A stretch of DNA of 64,000 nt from Hippopus hippopus (lineage: Eukaryota > Mollusca > Bivalvia > Cardiida > Cardiidae), in contig OX328105.1 in NCBI GenBank assembly GCA_946811185.2, positions 51,398,845 through 51,462,844 of the forward strand. The letters run 5' to 3'. This document shows, in pieces, positions 39,701 to 52,500 of the stretch (position 1 is the stretch's first letter; each line of letters starts with the position of its first letter). The notes under the pieces were generated by a model. It ran no database searches. It saw only the letters and a program-made list of their open reading frames with translations, and was not told the origin of the DNA. The position numbers and the translations under genes were made by a program.

Positions 39701-42700
39701 GCAAAATTTAAGACCTATCCAAATTGAAAGCATTTGCAGACGACAATTTCATAGTGGCTCAAATGACGCAACTTTTCTTTGATAGGGTAGAAAACTTTGT
39801 GGGAAAAGGAGAAAATGCTGGTTACCAGCATTTTCTCCTTTTCCCTAAATGTTTTCAAAAGGCCTCTTTTTTAGGGGCGTCAAAAGGCGTCATTGTGTGG
39901 TAAAGGGTTAAGCTGTTTTGAACATTATTTTAATTACACCATGGCAGCCAGTGCACCTATCCACGGTTTCCTCCTTTCTTTTACCAGTACTTCACATACT
40001 ACTGTTCCTATACACTGGCTGATTTCCAACATACCGGTAAAGATTGACAGCGAAATGAGGCTTGTTGCAGTGACTATCGTCAGTCCTCAGACAAAAATCT
40101 GCCGAGCTGGGAATTAAGCTAGGAACCCCTGGGTTTAACCTCTTACCACATATCCAACCTTTAACAACCTTGGTAGAAACAGTTTTTGAAAACATTGTTG
40201 GGAAAAGGAGAAAATGCTGCTAACCAGCACTTTCTTCCTTTCTCATGAAGTTTTCTACCCATCCCAACGTAAATTTCAGTTTTTGAGTCACAATTATTTT
40301 GTTGTCTGCATATGCTTTCAATTTGGACAAGTCTACATTTATGTCGTGTGGTAAAGAGTTGAAGCCCTGTATTATGTATATTACTGACTGAGCAAACAGG
40401 CTTGGCTTAGGCTATAGGAATTAAATCTGTACCAAATGACAAAATTTTACACTCGTCCAAATTCAAAGCTGTGGCAGACGACAAATTGAATGTGGCTCAC
40501 TTGATGAAACCTGGGTCCGTATTCATGAACCATTTTAGTCTAATTCTAGGCTTAGAAAATTACCCAACTTCTTATTTCCTAAACCAATTTGTATAGCAAA
40601 TGAGAAATTGTGTTACTGTCTTACAAAATTTTTGAGAAGAAGACAAAGAATGTTCCTAACTCTTTACCGGACGACATAATTTTAGCCTTGTCCTATTCCC
40701 ATAATGTTTTCAAATGCTTTCCTCCTAAGGGTAGGTAAAAATTGTCATTGTGCGGTAAAGGGTTAAGCGTGGTTGATGAATATGGACCCCGGCTCTAAAA
40801 GGGTAGAAAACATTGTTGGAAAAGGAGAAAATGCTGATTGATGTTTTTCAAAGACTCCTTCCCCAGGGTTGTTAAAAATCAGGATTGTTTGGTAAAGGGT
40901 TAAGTTATACATATATGTACTGTAGGAATATGAAGCCAAGTTGGTGGACAAAGAAAGTGTGTTTGATTATGAGAGAAAGAATTGGACCAATGAAAGGAAG
41001 TCATATAGTGAAAAGATTCGTGAATTACAACGTCAGCTGGAAAACAAGGACAAACTGGAAAAAGAGTAAGTGTTCCTTGTTTGATTTATTGTATGATGTT
41101 TAACATCGTTTTCAAAATTCTTTCAGTTGTATCGTGGCGGCCCGATTCTCATGAAACTTGGTCAGAATGTTTGTCTTGTTGATATCTCGGACGAGTTCGA
41201 AAATTAGTCATGTTGAGTCAAAAACTAGGTCACTAGGTCAAATCTTAGAAAAACCTTGTGTACACTCTAGAGGCCACATATTCAGTCCAAAACTCTTGAA
41301 AGTTGGTCAGAATGTTTGTCTTGATATCTCGGACGAGTTCGAAAATGGGTCATGTCAGGTCAAAAACTAGGTCACTGGGGCAAATCTTAGAAAAACCTTG
41401 TGTACGCTCTAGAGGCCATATTTTCAGTCCAATGCTCTTGAAATTTGGTCAGAATGTTTGTCCTGATGATATCTTGGATGAGTTCGAAAATGGGTTATGT
41501 TGGGTCAAAAACTAGGTCACTAGATCAAATCTTAGAAAAACCTTGTGTATGCTCTAGAAGCTATATTTTCATTCCAAAACTCTTGAAAATTAATCAGAAT
41601 GTTTGTCTTGATGATATCTCGGACGAGTTTGAAAATGGGTCATGTCGGGTCAAAAACTAGGTCACTTGGTCAAATCTTAGAAAAACCTTGTGTATGCTCT
41701 AGAGGCCATATTTTCAGTCCAAAACTCTTGAAAGTTGGTCAGAATGTTTGTCTTGATAATATCTCAGATGAGTTTGAAAATGGGTTATGTCCGGTCAAAA
41801 ACTAGGTCACAAGGTCAATTCTTAGAAAAACCTTGTGTATGCTCTAGAGGTCTCATTTTTTGTCCAGTACTCTTGAAAATTGGTCAGAATGTTTGCCTTG
41901 ATGATATCTCAGATGAGACCGAAAATGGATCATGTTGGGTCAAAAACTAGGTCACTAGGCCAAATCTTCGAAAAACCTTGCGTTTGCTCTAGAGGCCACA
42001 TTTTTAGTCCAATACTCTTGAAAATTGGTCAGAGTGTTTGTCATGATGATATCTGGGATGAGTTTGAAATTTGGTCATGTCGGGTCGAAAACTAGGTCAC
42101 AAGGTCAAATCTTAGAAAAACCTTGTGTACACTTTTGAAAGAGATTTAAAATGGATCATGTTTGGTCAAAAGGCTCAGGTGAGCGACTTCAGGGCCATCA
42201 TGGCCCTCTTGTTTTTTTACCTGTAATTTTCTTAATATTCTTCCCAAGCCACTTGCTGCTTTTCCACCTAACCATTGTCGAAACAATGATCAGCAATGAG
42301 AGAGGAATAAATCCTGTTGCAATGACTCAGCAGTCCTTAGAAGGAAATTGGCTGATCTGGAGATTCGAACCAGGGAGCCCTGTTCTTAAGTCATTTATGC
42401 TATGGACTGTGCTAATGGGGCTGGGCAGTGAGTGTTCTAGTGAAAATTTCTTATTTTCAACTTTTTAAGTTGGCTGTTTTTTCTTTTAAAAAATATGTTG
42501 ACGTTATATTATAGAAGTAGCCTGTGTCATTGTGCATAAAACATTGACAATTTCAGATATTTCTGTCACTGTTGAAGGTATTTACTTCAAACTCAGGCAT
42601 GTTTCTAACTTTATCCTGTCACTTCGGGTAATTTTGACCCACTAACAGGATGCCCTATATTTTTTGTGTGTTTTTTATCTGTCTTTAGATCATGTGACTG

Positions 42701-43552
42701 TAGAAGTGCGTACCTGCCAGCTGGGACTTCTTTTGAATATACATCTTAATGATTGAAAGAAAGTATTGTCAATGAAAATTGTGGTTTCAAAATAAACCCA
42801 CTTTTTCCTTTTTATATGCTTAAAACTTGGAATTACTTGTCTTTATCAACATAATGTTTTCCTGGAGGTAAATATCATGTTTTATGACTTAGTCAACATC
42901 ATTCATGACATTATATTTCAGCTGCATTACTTACAAGAAGTATAAGGACACTTTACACAGTTCTTGATCTAAAGATTTGTTGTCAGTTCAATACTGCAAG
43001 TGCATGTTTTTTCCAACAATATTCTCATCCCCTTCAGAGATAAATTACATCATTTGAAGCACATTCCAATTGCCTTTCTCTTTGGTTAACTCTTTACCAA
43101 ACAACAAAATTTTAGACTCGACCAAATTCAAAGCATTTGCAGACAACAAATTAAATGTAGCTCAAAGGATGATTTTTCTCTTTGAAAGGGAAGAAAACAT
43201 TGCGGAAAAAGGAGAAAATGCTGGTTACCAGCATTTTCTCGTTTTTCCGCAATGTTTTCAAAAGGCTTCTCTCTCAGGGTGATCGTGTGGTAAAGGGTTG
43301 TCTGAAATTTTTTCGCCAGGTTAACAGTAAAGCTGCCCTTTGTTACAGTTGTAGTTTCTCTTACAGGCTGAAAGACAGATTGTTTGGACATGAACAAAAA
43401 GAGAAGCAACTTGCCACCGCAGCCAGTGATCAGAGGTAGATATCCATAATAACATGAATTGTCTCCCTTAACTCTTTGCCAAACATCAAAATTTTAGACT
43501 TGTCCAAATCAAAAGCATTTGCAGATGGCAAAATAAATGTGACTCAAACATG

Positions 43553-43586
<34 letters not shown>

Positions 43587-46500
43587 CAGAAATGCTGCTT
43601 ACTAGCATTTTCTCTTTTTTCCACAATGTTTTCTGAACCTTCATTGCTAGGGGTCTTTAGAACTTGAGATTGTGTGGTAAAGGGTTAACCCTTCTCCAGA
43701 CATCCCATGTTTTGAAGACCCTGATGAAGAAAACATTTTGAAAATGTTCTTGGAAAAGGAAACAATGCTGGTAACCAGCATTTTCTCCTTTTCCCTCAAT
43801 GTTCTCATCTTTCAAAAACACAAAAACAAATTTTATTGATTGAGCCACCTTTAATTTGTCATCTGCAATTGCCTTCAATTCGGAGGAGTGTTAACATTTT
43901 GTTGTGTGGTAAAGAGTAAAGGGCCAATCACAGCTATAGTTTCTTTTGCATTCAGGCTTTCATTTTGTTTTTAAATTTAGAAATGGAAATTGGTAAGGTT
44001 ATTACTTACTCATGTTCAAGTTTATTTTCATCACATGCTCTGTGAAATTTTCTACAGACCCATTTTGCAACAAAATTGGTTTGGAAAAATTGTTTGTAAG
44101 TAACTTTTACTTTTAACTCTTTACCACACAGTCCCGAGTTTTAACGACACAGTGGTAAAAGCCTTTTGAAAACATTGTGGGAAAAGGAGAAAATGCTGGT
44201 AACCAGCATTTTCTTCTTTTCCCACAATGTTTTCTAACCAAGCTAAACAAGTTTTAATTTTTTAGGCATATTTATTTTGTCATATGCAAATGCACTGAAT
44301 TTGGACAAGCCCAAAGTTTTGTCATGTGGTAAAAGAGTTAATGTTTCTCTATGCACTTAACTTGAGCTCATGTTGATTAGCCCCACTTTAGAAAAAGTCA
44401 TCTACTACAAAAATTTGAGGTAAAAAGTTTGTAGCAGAAGGTAAAATTTACGACTTGTCCAAATTGAAGGCATTAGCAGGTGTCAATATTAAATTGGCTC
44501 AAATCATATGGAACATTTTCAAGGGGATAGAAAACAATGTGCACCAACAATGTTTTCAAAAGCCGTCTTCCAAAGGGTTGTTAAAACAAATATTTGTTTG
44601 GTAAAGGGTTAGGCTTATTCTTTACCTGGAAAATATCAGTGAAAGCATTTGCAAAGGACAAATTAATTGCAGTTCAAATGATTGGATTTACATTTGAAAG
44701 TGTAAAAAACATTTTGGCTAAAGCCTAACCCTAACTCTCTTCAACAATGTTTTAGAAAGTCTTCTTTCTCAGGGTTATTAAAACAGAATTGTTTTGCGAG
44801 TGTTGAGGATAGTTTTTAATTGCCTCTGTCGAATATTTTTGATGAGATAAGGAAAGCTGTCATTACTTCTGAAGTACATCAGCCATGCTCTGGCCAGAGG
44901 GGGTTTAATGTATTTCTGTGATACCAAGTATTTCTGTATACCAAGCAAGTCATCACATAATTATGCATCCATGAAATCCATTTTGTCCAACAATTGACTG
45001 ATACATGAGGTAGACTGGTCCTTTGACATGCAGAAAATTGACCAACAGCAAAAAGTATTAGCCCAGCACAACCTGCAAAGACTGTGGGTCAATACTTTTT
45101 ATACGCCCGTCGAAGACGGGATGTATTATGGGATCACCCATGTCGTACGGGCGGGCGGGCGGCGTCCAGTTCTTTGTCCGGAGCATAACTTTGTCATCTC
45201 CAGTCCGATTGACTTCAAACTTGGCATTTGTGTTTGTTGCAATAATACGGAGTGCAGTGCAAAAGAACCATAACTCTACCTGGTGCTGTCTTTGAGTTAT
45301 TTCCCTTTGATTGTCATTTTTACAGCATGTTCTGCTTGTCCGGAATATAACTTTGTCATCTCCAGTCCGATTGACTTGAAACTTGGCATTTGTGTTTGTT
45401 GCAATAATACGGAGTGCAGTGCGAAAGAGCCATAACTCTACCTTGTGCTGTCTTTGAGTTATTTCCCTTTGATTGTCATTTTTACAGCATTTTCTGCTTG
45501 TCCGGAGCATAACTTTGTCATCTCCAGTCCGATTGACTTGAAACTTGGAAAATTTGTGTTTGTTGCAATAATACGGATTGCAGTGCGAAAGAAGCATAAC
45601 TCTACCTCATGCTGTCTTTGAGTTATTTCCCTTTGATTGTCATTTTTACAGCATTTTCTGCTTGTCCGGAATATAACTTTGTCATCTCTAGTCTGAACAT
45701 CTTCAAATTTGGTATGCATGATTGTTGAAAATTTACACAGTGCAGTGCTCAAGAACCATAATTTTTCCTAGCACGAATTTTGAGTTATTTCCCTTGGATC
45801 ATCATTTTTACAGCATTTAGTGCTTGTCCGGAATATAACTTTGTCATCTCAAGTCAGAGTGACTTCAAACTTGGTATGCATGTTTGTTGCAATATTACGG
45901 AGTACAGTGCGCAAGAACAATAACTCTACCTAGTGCGGATTTTGAGTAATTCCACTTTGATCTTCATTTTTACAGTATTTCTTGCTTGTCCGGAACGGAA
46001 CTTTGTCACCTCAAGTCAAATTGACTTGAGACTTGGTAAACATGTTTGTTGCATTACCTGCCCTTTACGATTATTATACCCCCTCGACAACTGGTGGTGG
46101 GACGGGCATATCTTGCGACAATTTGCTGCTCTTGTTGCAGATTCTTAAACCCCATTTTCACAGAGCATTGCTCAAATGTTTCTGTATTCTTTTAGGACAA
46201 AAGATTTGGGAGAAATATCACGACTGAAGGAGAGGATAGAGAAGTTCCAGAAAGAGACGGAGACTCAAGCAAAAAGGGCTGTTACAGCAGAGGTATGAGC
46301 ATTTTACAATTAGACTACTGTTTTCATGACTCAGAGACAACAGGCTTTTAAAGAACAAGAAAATGTGTACATTTACATTTGAGCCACACTCTGTGAAAAG
46401 GGGGCTTAATGCATCTGCGAAAAGTATCAGCCCAGGCCAGCCTGCGCAGTCTGTGCAGCCTGACCTGGGCCGAAACGTTTTGCTACTGGTCGATTTTCTG

Positions 46501-49500
46501 TATGTCAAAAGACCAGTCTACCTCATGATATGGTGGGTTGTTTAAAAAATTGGCTCTTATGGATCCATAATCATGCGATGACTTGTCTGGTATTTTTATA
46601 TAATGGAGATGCATTAAGCTCCCTTTTGCCAGAGCATGGCACATTTATAATAAGCCATGCTCTGGCAAAATTGGGTTTAATGTATCACTAGGAATCACTA
46701 TAACAAGCAAGTCATCACATAATTATGTATCCATAAAATTCATTTTGTCAAACAACGGACTGAATCGTGAGGTACATGCCGACAATTGATCAACAGCAAC
46801 AAGTTTGACCCAGGTCAATATTTTTTTTTGCAGATGCATTAAGTTCCATTTTCACGGAGCACTTCTCACATAAATGCATATCTATTGTAACTAGCAATTT
46901 CAGCTTTTCCGTAATTGTTTTCTTCCCTTTTGATTTATAAATCCTAACATTTTAGCCACATTTAAATTGTCATCTGGAAATGCTCTTTCTATGGATGAGT
47001 CTAAAATTTTGTCATCTGGCGAAAGGCAAACGGTAGCTATGATGAAAATGTTAAGCTTGGCTGTTTTCAAAGAAAACGCTGAGGTATTGCCCAAGCCCTG
47101 GGGGCAGCATCTGCAGTGTCGCAGTGGTGCGAAAACATTGACACTTTCAAAACATTTGACATTGTACAATATTTCTTTCATTACTGAAGACATTTATTTC
47201 AAATTTGGACAAGTTGTTCACTATGAAATGGGTAACCCATACAACAAGGGCAGGCAACCATCAAAGTACTTTTGACACAGGTATGCCTATTTTTCAATTT
47301 TGCATTTTCATTGAAAAGCAAATGCAGCAGAGCTTAGGCCCTTTTATGTGGTGCTCTTTCATTAAAACAAGATCTAGATGTATCTACTTCAGAGTTGTAT
47401 CCAGTAAAATATTAACAACTTAGTTCAAAGATTGGACTGCATGTTTTCTGCAGTCTGATCAGAATCTGAATTGTTTACAAAGCAGTGCACATTGTGGGAT
47501 TGTTTTAGATTTAAAGGTTTCTCAAAAAGGAGGTCAAACAGGTACCTGGAATCCACAGAGAGAAAATCAAGAAAAACTTGGCAAAAATAAGGATATTAAG
47601 TATTAAGGGTATTAATAAGGGCAATCAGTTTGTCCATCCTTAGACACAATTTTGTGTCCTCTCCCCTGCAGTTTCAACCAAAAATGTTTGAAATTTCAAC
47701 CCTTTACCATATTCTCCCAAGTTTTATTGACCCTGACGGAGCAGGAGAAAACATGGTGGGAAAAGGAGATATTGGTGAAAAAGCAGCAACTTCTCCTTTT
47801 CACTCCATGTTTTCTACCCTTTCACAGATAAATCCCATATTCTAAGCCTCTTTTAATTTGTCAGCTTTAAATGAGCCATGCTCTGTGAAAAGGCGGCTTA
47901 ATGCATTTGCGAAAAGCATCGACCCAGGTCAGCCTGCGCAGTCCGCGCAGGCTGACCTGGACCAAAACTTTTCGCTATTGGTCAATTTTCTGTATGTCCA
48001 AAGATCACTCTTCCTCTAAATTCAGTAATTCATTACACTAACTGGATTTTATGGGTTTCTAATTGTGTAATGACTTGCTTGGTATCATGCCTCACGGAGA
48101 TGTATTAAATCCCCTTTTGCCAGAGCACGGCTCAAATACTTTCAATTCGGACAATTCTAAAGTTTTGTTGTCTGGAAAAGGCTTAATGGAAGCCTTTTTG
48201 CATATTTTGTTATGATTGGTTGACTAAAGTGGGAGTGACGGCTTTTTGAAAGTTTTTGCTGATCCAGAGATGAGCCACTGGTTTGTCATATTTATCAGCT
48301 TGCTAGAGTTTATTTTCTTTGAATCTTTTACCTTTATTTGTAGACCCATTTGCATTGAAAGAATTTGCAATGAAATTAATGTGGCTGAAATAATGGAAGG
48401 TGTCCTTTACGAGAAAGAATACATTGTGGGAAAAGGAGAAAATGCTGGTAACCAGCATTTTCTTCTTTTCCCTCAGTGCTTTCTTAAGCCTTTTTACTGC
48501 AAGGTTGTGAATACTCTGGACATCTTTGTAAAGGTTTACATGTATATTGAGTTTTTATGTTTTTCAATATACCAACTTTGTAGCTAGATATATATTTTTT
48601 CATCTATTAACAGGTAGAACTGTTGAAAACCAAACTTAACACAACAAAGGGATTTTTGGAGAGATCTCAGAAGGAGGCAAGGTACCACAATCAGCATTTA
48701 TCAGCACAAATATCAAAGTGAGTAGGAGATTCATCCAAATTGAAAGCACAAATCAAAAGTTGCTCAAATAATTAGATTTGTCTTTTAAAGGGTAGAAATA
48801 TTTGTTTGAAAATACAGAAAATACTGATTACTAGCATTTTTATCCTTTTCACACAACGTTGTTAAAAGCCTTCTTTCTCATTGTCATGAAATTTTAAGCT
48901 ATATTTGAACCATTTTGTGTTCACATTATCAAGGGTTATTTTTAGCTTGGCTGTTCTCAAAGAAAATGTCAAGGTATTGTCATACCCTGGTCGTCGTCTG
49001 CATTGTTTTTGTGCAAAAACTTTAACATTTTAGAACATCTCTGTCATTACTGAAGATATTTACTTCAAACTCTGACTTTTTGCTGACTATGGAAAAGGGA
49101 AACCCATTCAATGGGCAGGTAATCGTCAAAATATTTTTGACACAGGTATACCCCTTTTTCGACTTACAGTTTTGACAGTAAATCAACCATTTTCGATTAT
49201 ATCTCTGTCATTACTTAAGATATTTACTTAAAACATGGATAAGTTGTTTACTATTAAAGTGGAGCCCATTCCAGTATGGCAGATAACCCTCAAAGTATCT
49301 GACTTGTGACCTGGGGATTGTGAGTTTGACACTCGATGGAGGGAAACTTTCTCTTTGGCAATGTTTTGCTTCTTACATACGATTCATGTAAGAAAAGAAG
49401 TCAGTGGCTTGGAAGGAAAGTTGTGTCAGTACTGGTGTGAGAAAGCTAGGAAACAAATGCGTAGCTGCACTGGCCACCCTGATATAACCTAAGCTGTTAA

Positions 49501-52500
49501 AATTGCATTTACCTCCAACACAAACAAAATCAAACATTTTTTGTTTTACACAATTATGCTCCTTTTTCTACATACCTTTTTCATCATCTCTAACAGCAAC
49601 TGCAGCTGAGCACTGATGCCCACATGTAGAGCTCTCATTTTTTATTATATTCAGACTCAAAGATGAATCTAAGACTGTGCCTCCAGCTTTACACCAGACA
49701 GTTGATTACTGGAAAAAAGTTCTGCACAAATCTGAGGAAAACCTAACCAAACTAGTGGTAAGTCTTTTGTCATACTACCACTTCATCCTTTACCACACAG
49801 TCCCGAGTTTTAATGCCCCTGTGAAAGACAGCTTTGGAAAACATTGTGGGAAAAGGAGAAAATGCTGGTAACCAGCATTTTCTCCATTTCCCACAATTTT
49901 TTCTGACATTAAGAAGACAAATTCCACCATTTGAGCAACATTCAGTTTGTTGTCTGCAAATGCACTGGATTTGGACAAGTCTGAAATGTTACCTTTTGGT
50001 AAGGGGTAAGCCTAGTACTTTTTGTCTTGTGGAAATGTTTCAAGAGCCTCTTTTTCCAGGGTTGTCAAAATTCGAGATTTTTTGGGAAAAATTAATGAAC
50101 ATAGGGTTGAGGGGCGGGGAGTGTACTTGAACGGGCTTGCCTGTCTGTCTCTGGACAAACAGATGGATATATTTATTTAGCTCCATAAAGGTTAACTCTG
50201 TACCACATCCAGAGTTTGAGCAAGCCTGATGAATAGGGCTTTTACAAAAATTGTGGGATAAGGAGAAGATGCTGGCAACCAGCCTTTTGTCGTTTTCTCA
50301 CAATACTGTCTAAGTTTTCAGAGACATATCTAATCATTTGAATTAGATTCACCATGTCGTGTTTAAATGCTTTCAATTCGGCCATGTCTGAAATTTTCCT
50401 GTGAGTAAAAAGAGTTATTACCATAGTAATTGTCATTACAGACTGAAGCAGATGCACAGATGAGTGAAATAAAGAATGGTAAACAATATTCTGAACTGAA
50501 GTCCTTGTCCGTGGACAGCCCACCTCAAATGCCAGAAACTGTAAGTTGATACACTGAGAAATGATTCCTTACTGACTTAAAGTCTATGTTACACTAAAAC
50601 ATTCTTTTATCGATATTTTTTTTTGGGGGGGGGGGGTTGCCTGGTAACGCAGTCTGTAGTGTCCAGGACTTAAGCCATGGGGTCAGTGGTTCAGGGAATT
50701 TCTGTCCAGGGATAGATGATAGTGATTGATTCAAGATTCATTCCTTTCTCATTGCTGTCGGTGGTTATGTGGAAAAGCAGCCATTGGCTTGGGAAGAATA
50801 TTATGCAAGAAACTGGTAAAAGAATCTCCAGGAAAGCATGGATAGGTGCGCTGGTGGCTGCACCATAACTGAAATAATGTTGAAAATGGTGTTAAACACC
50901 ATACATACGAACAATATATTGGCCAACAGCCTTTAGCAAGAAAGAAAAACCTCATTCTGTCATAAGATATTTTCCCTGGCCATTCTAGTCTGAAACTAAA
51001 TGTCAGGTAGAGTCAACTTTTGGTTTGTAGCTGGTCTTGAAATTGAAATCCTTCTTCTTCTTCTTGTTATTATTATTATCATTATTATTATTATTGTTAT
51101 TACTATCATAATGTTAGAATGAAAGGCATATGTCATATTTTCTTTGAATTTTGTCAGTGTATCTACAATTTCTTCACCAGAGTCCTCACCAAAATTTTGG
51201 GTTTGTCAGTATTGAAAGTATTTGCAGACAACAAATTAAATGTGGCCCAAATGTTTGAATTTGTAGAAAAGATTGTGGAAAAAGGAGAAAATGCTGATAA
51301 AATGTTCTCCATTTCCCACAATCTTTTCTATGTTGTTGTCAATAAAACATTGGATTGTTTGATAAATGGTGAAACATATTTACAAATTATTTTAATGATT
51401 CAGGTTAAAGCATACATGATAGGAGCTGCGGGACAGATGTTTCAGAGATCGCAGCAGCATCAGCGGCCAACATCAAAAGGTTTGTAAAGCATCTTCATAC
51501 AGTTTTCCAATTATGGTATAAATAGATTGTAAATAGATGATTAAAAAAACTTGTATATTGGTAGTATAGGTATTATTTTAACAAGTTCATTCAAATTTAT
51601 CTTCCCAACACATTTACATCATGCCATGACTGCCCTGCCTTCTGGCACCCTGTCTGTCTGGCTGTCTCCCTCTCTCTCCATCCGTCTGTCCATCCGTCCG
51701 TCCTTCCATCCATCCATCCATCCATCCATCCATCCATCCATAAAAAAGTTAGGGTAGCTTACAATTTGTGTGTGGTTAAATCATTACTATCCTTTTATGA
51801 CTACTTCTTATAATTGTACATATTATATTCAAGTACAGTAATTCTTTTCTACTTACAGGTTTTGGTGCTGCAGGGAATGGACAAATTACAACCACCCAGT
51901 CTCCTGCATCTTTGCCACCCACAGCGCTAGGGCTACAGGCAACCCCAAAACCTTTAACCCCTATCAACCCAGCCCCAAGTTTAATACCACCAAGACCCTT
52001 GTCATCCCTTAGATCATCAGCTGCTCAGCCGGCACCCATCAGACCTCTGGGCACACAACAGATGCCACTTACAAGCTTTGGAAAACTGATGGTCAAATTA
52101 ACTATAACGTTTCCTAGTCATTCAAAGTAAGGATACACAGTCCAATCTAGAAGTTTCACTCCTGACCCCATGCAGACGGCTCCTTACATCTTGTTGCAGA
52201 CAACTTTATTCTTTACCAAAAGACAAAATTTTAAACTTGTCCAAATTGAAGGTATTTGCAGACGAGAATTTGGGTTGGACTCAAAAATTGAATTTTGTAT
52301 TTGGAACAGTAGAAAATATTGCGGGAAATATCGTTGAATATTGCTCCATGTAAATAGAAAAGTGTTGAAAACGAAGAATGGAAGAGGGAAGGATCCTAAA
52401 AGTTAAAACAGTACAGTGTGAGTTTCACTTCTCCAGAAGACTTACAAATAGTGGAAAAGTTATTTCGGTGTTGATACATGTGAACATTCACAAACAGTTC

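Noticed and set aside
41158..42095. Series of ~70-residue frames with similar sequence ([19 protein letters not shown])
   Set aside because: Direct products of the 145-bp tandem array; no start context, splice support or homology.
45058..45752. Minus-strand frames of 97 and 179 residues
   Set aside because: Translate the ~160-bp tandem units; the repeated peptide comes from the DNA repeat.
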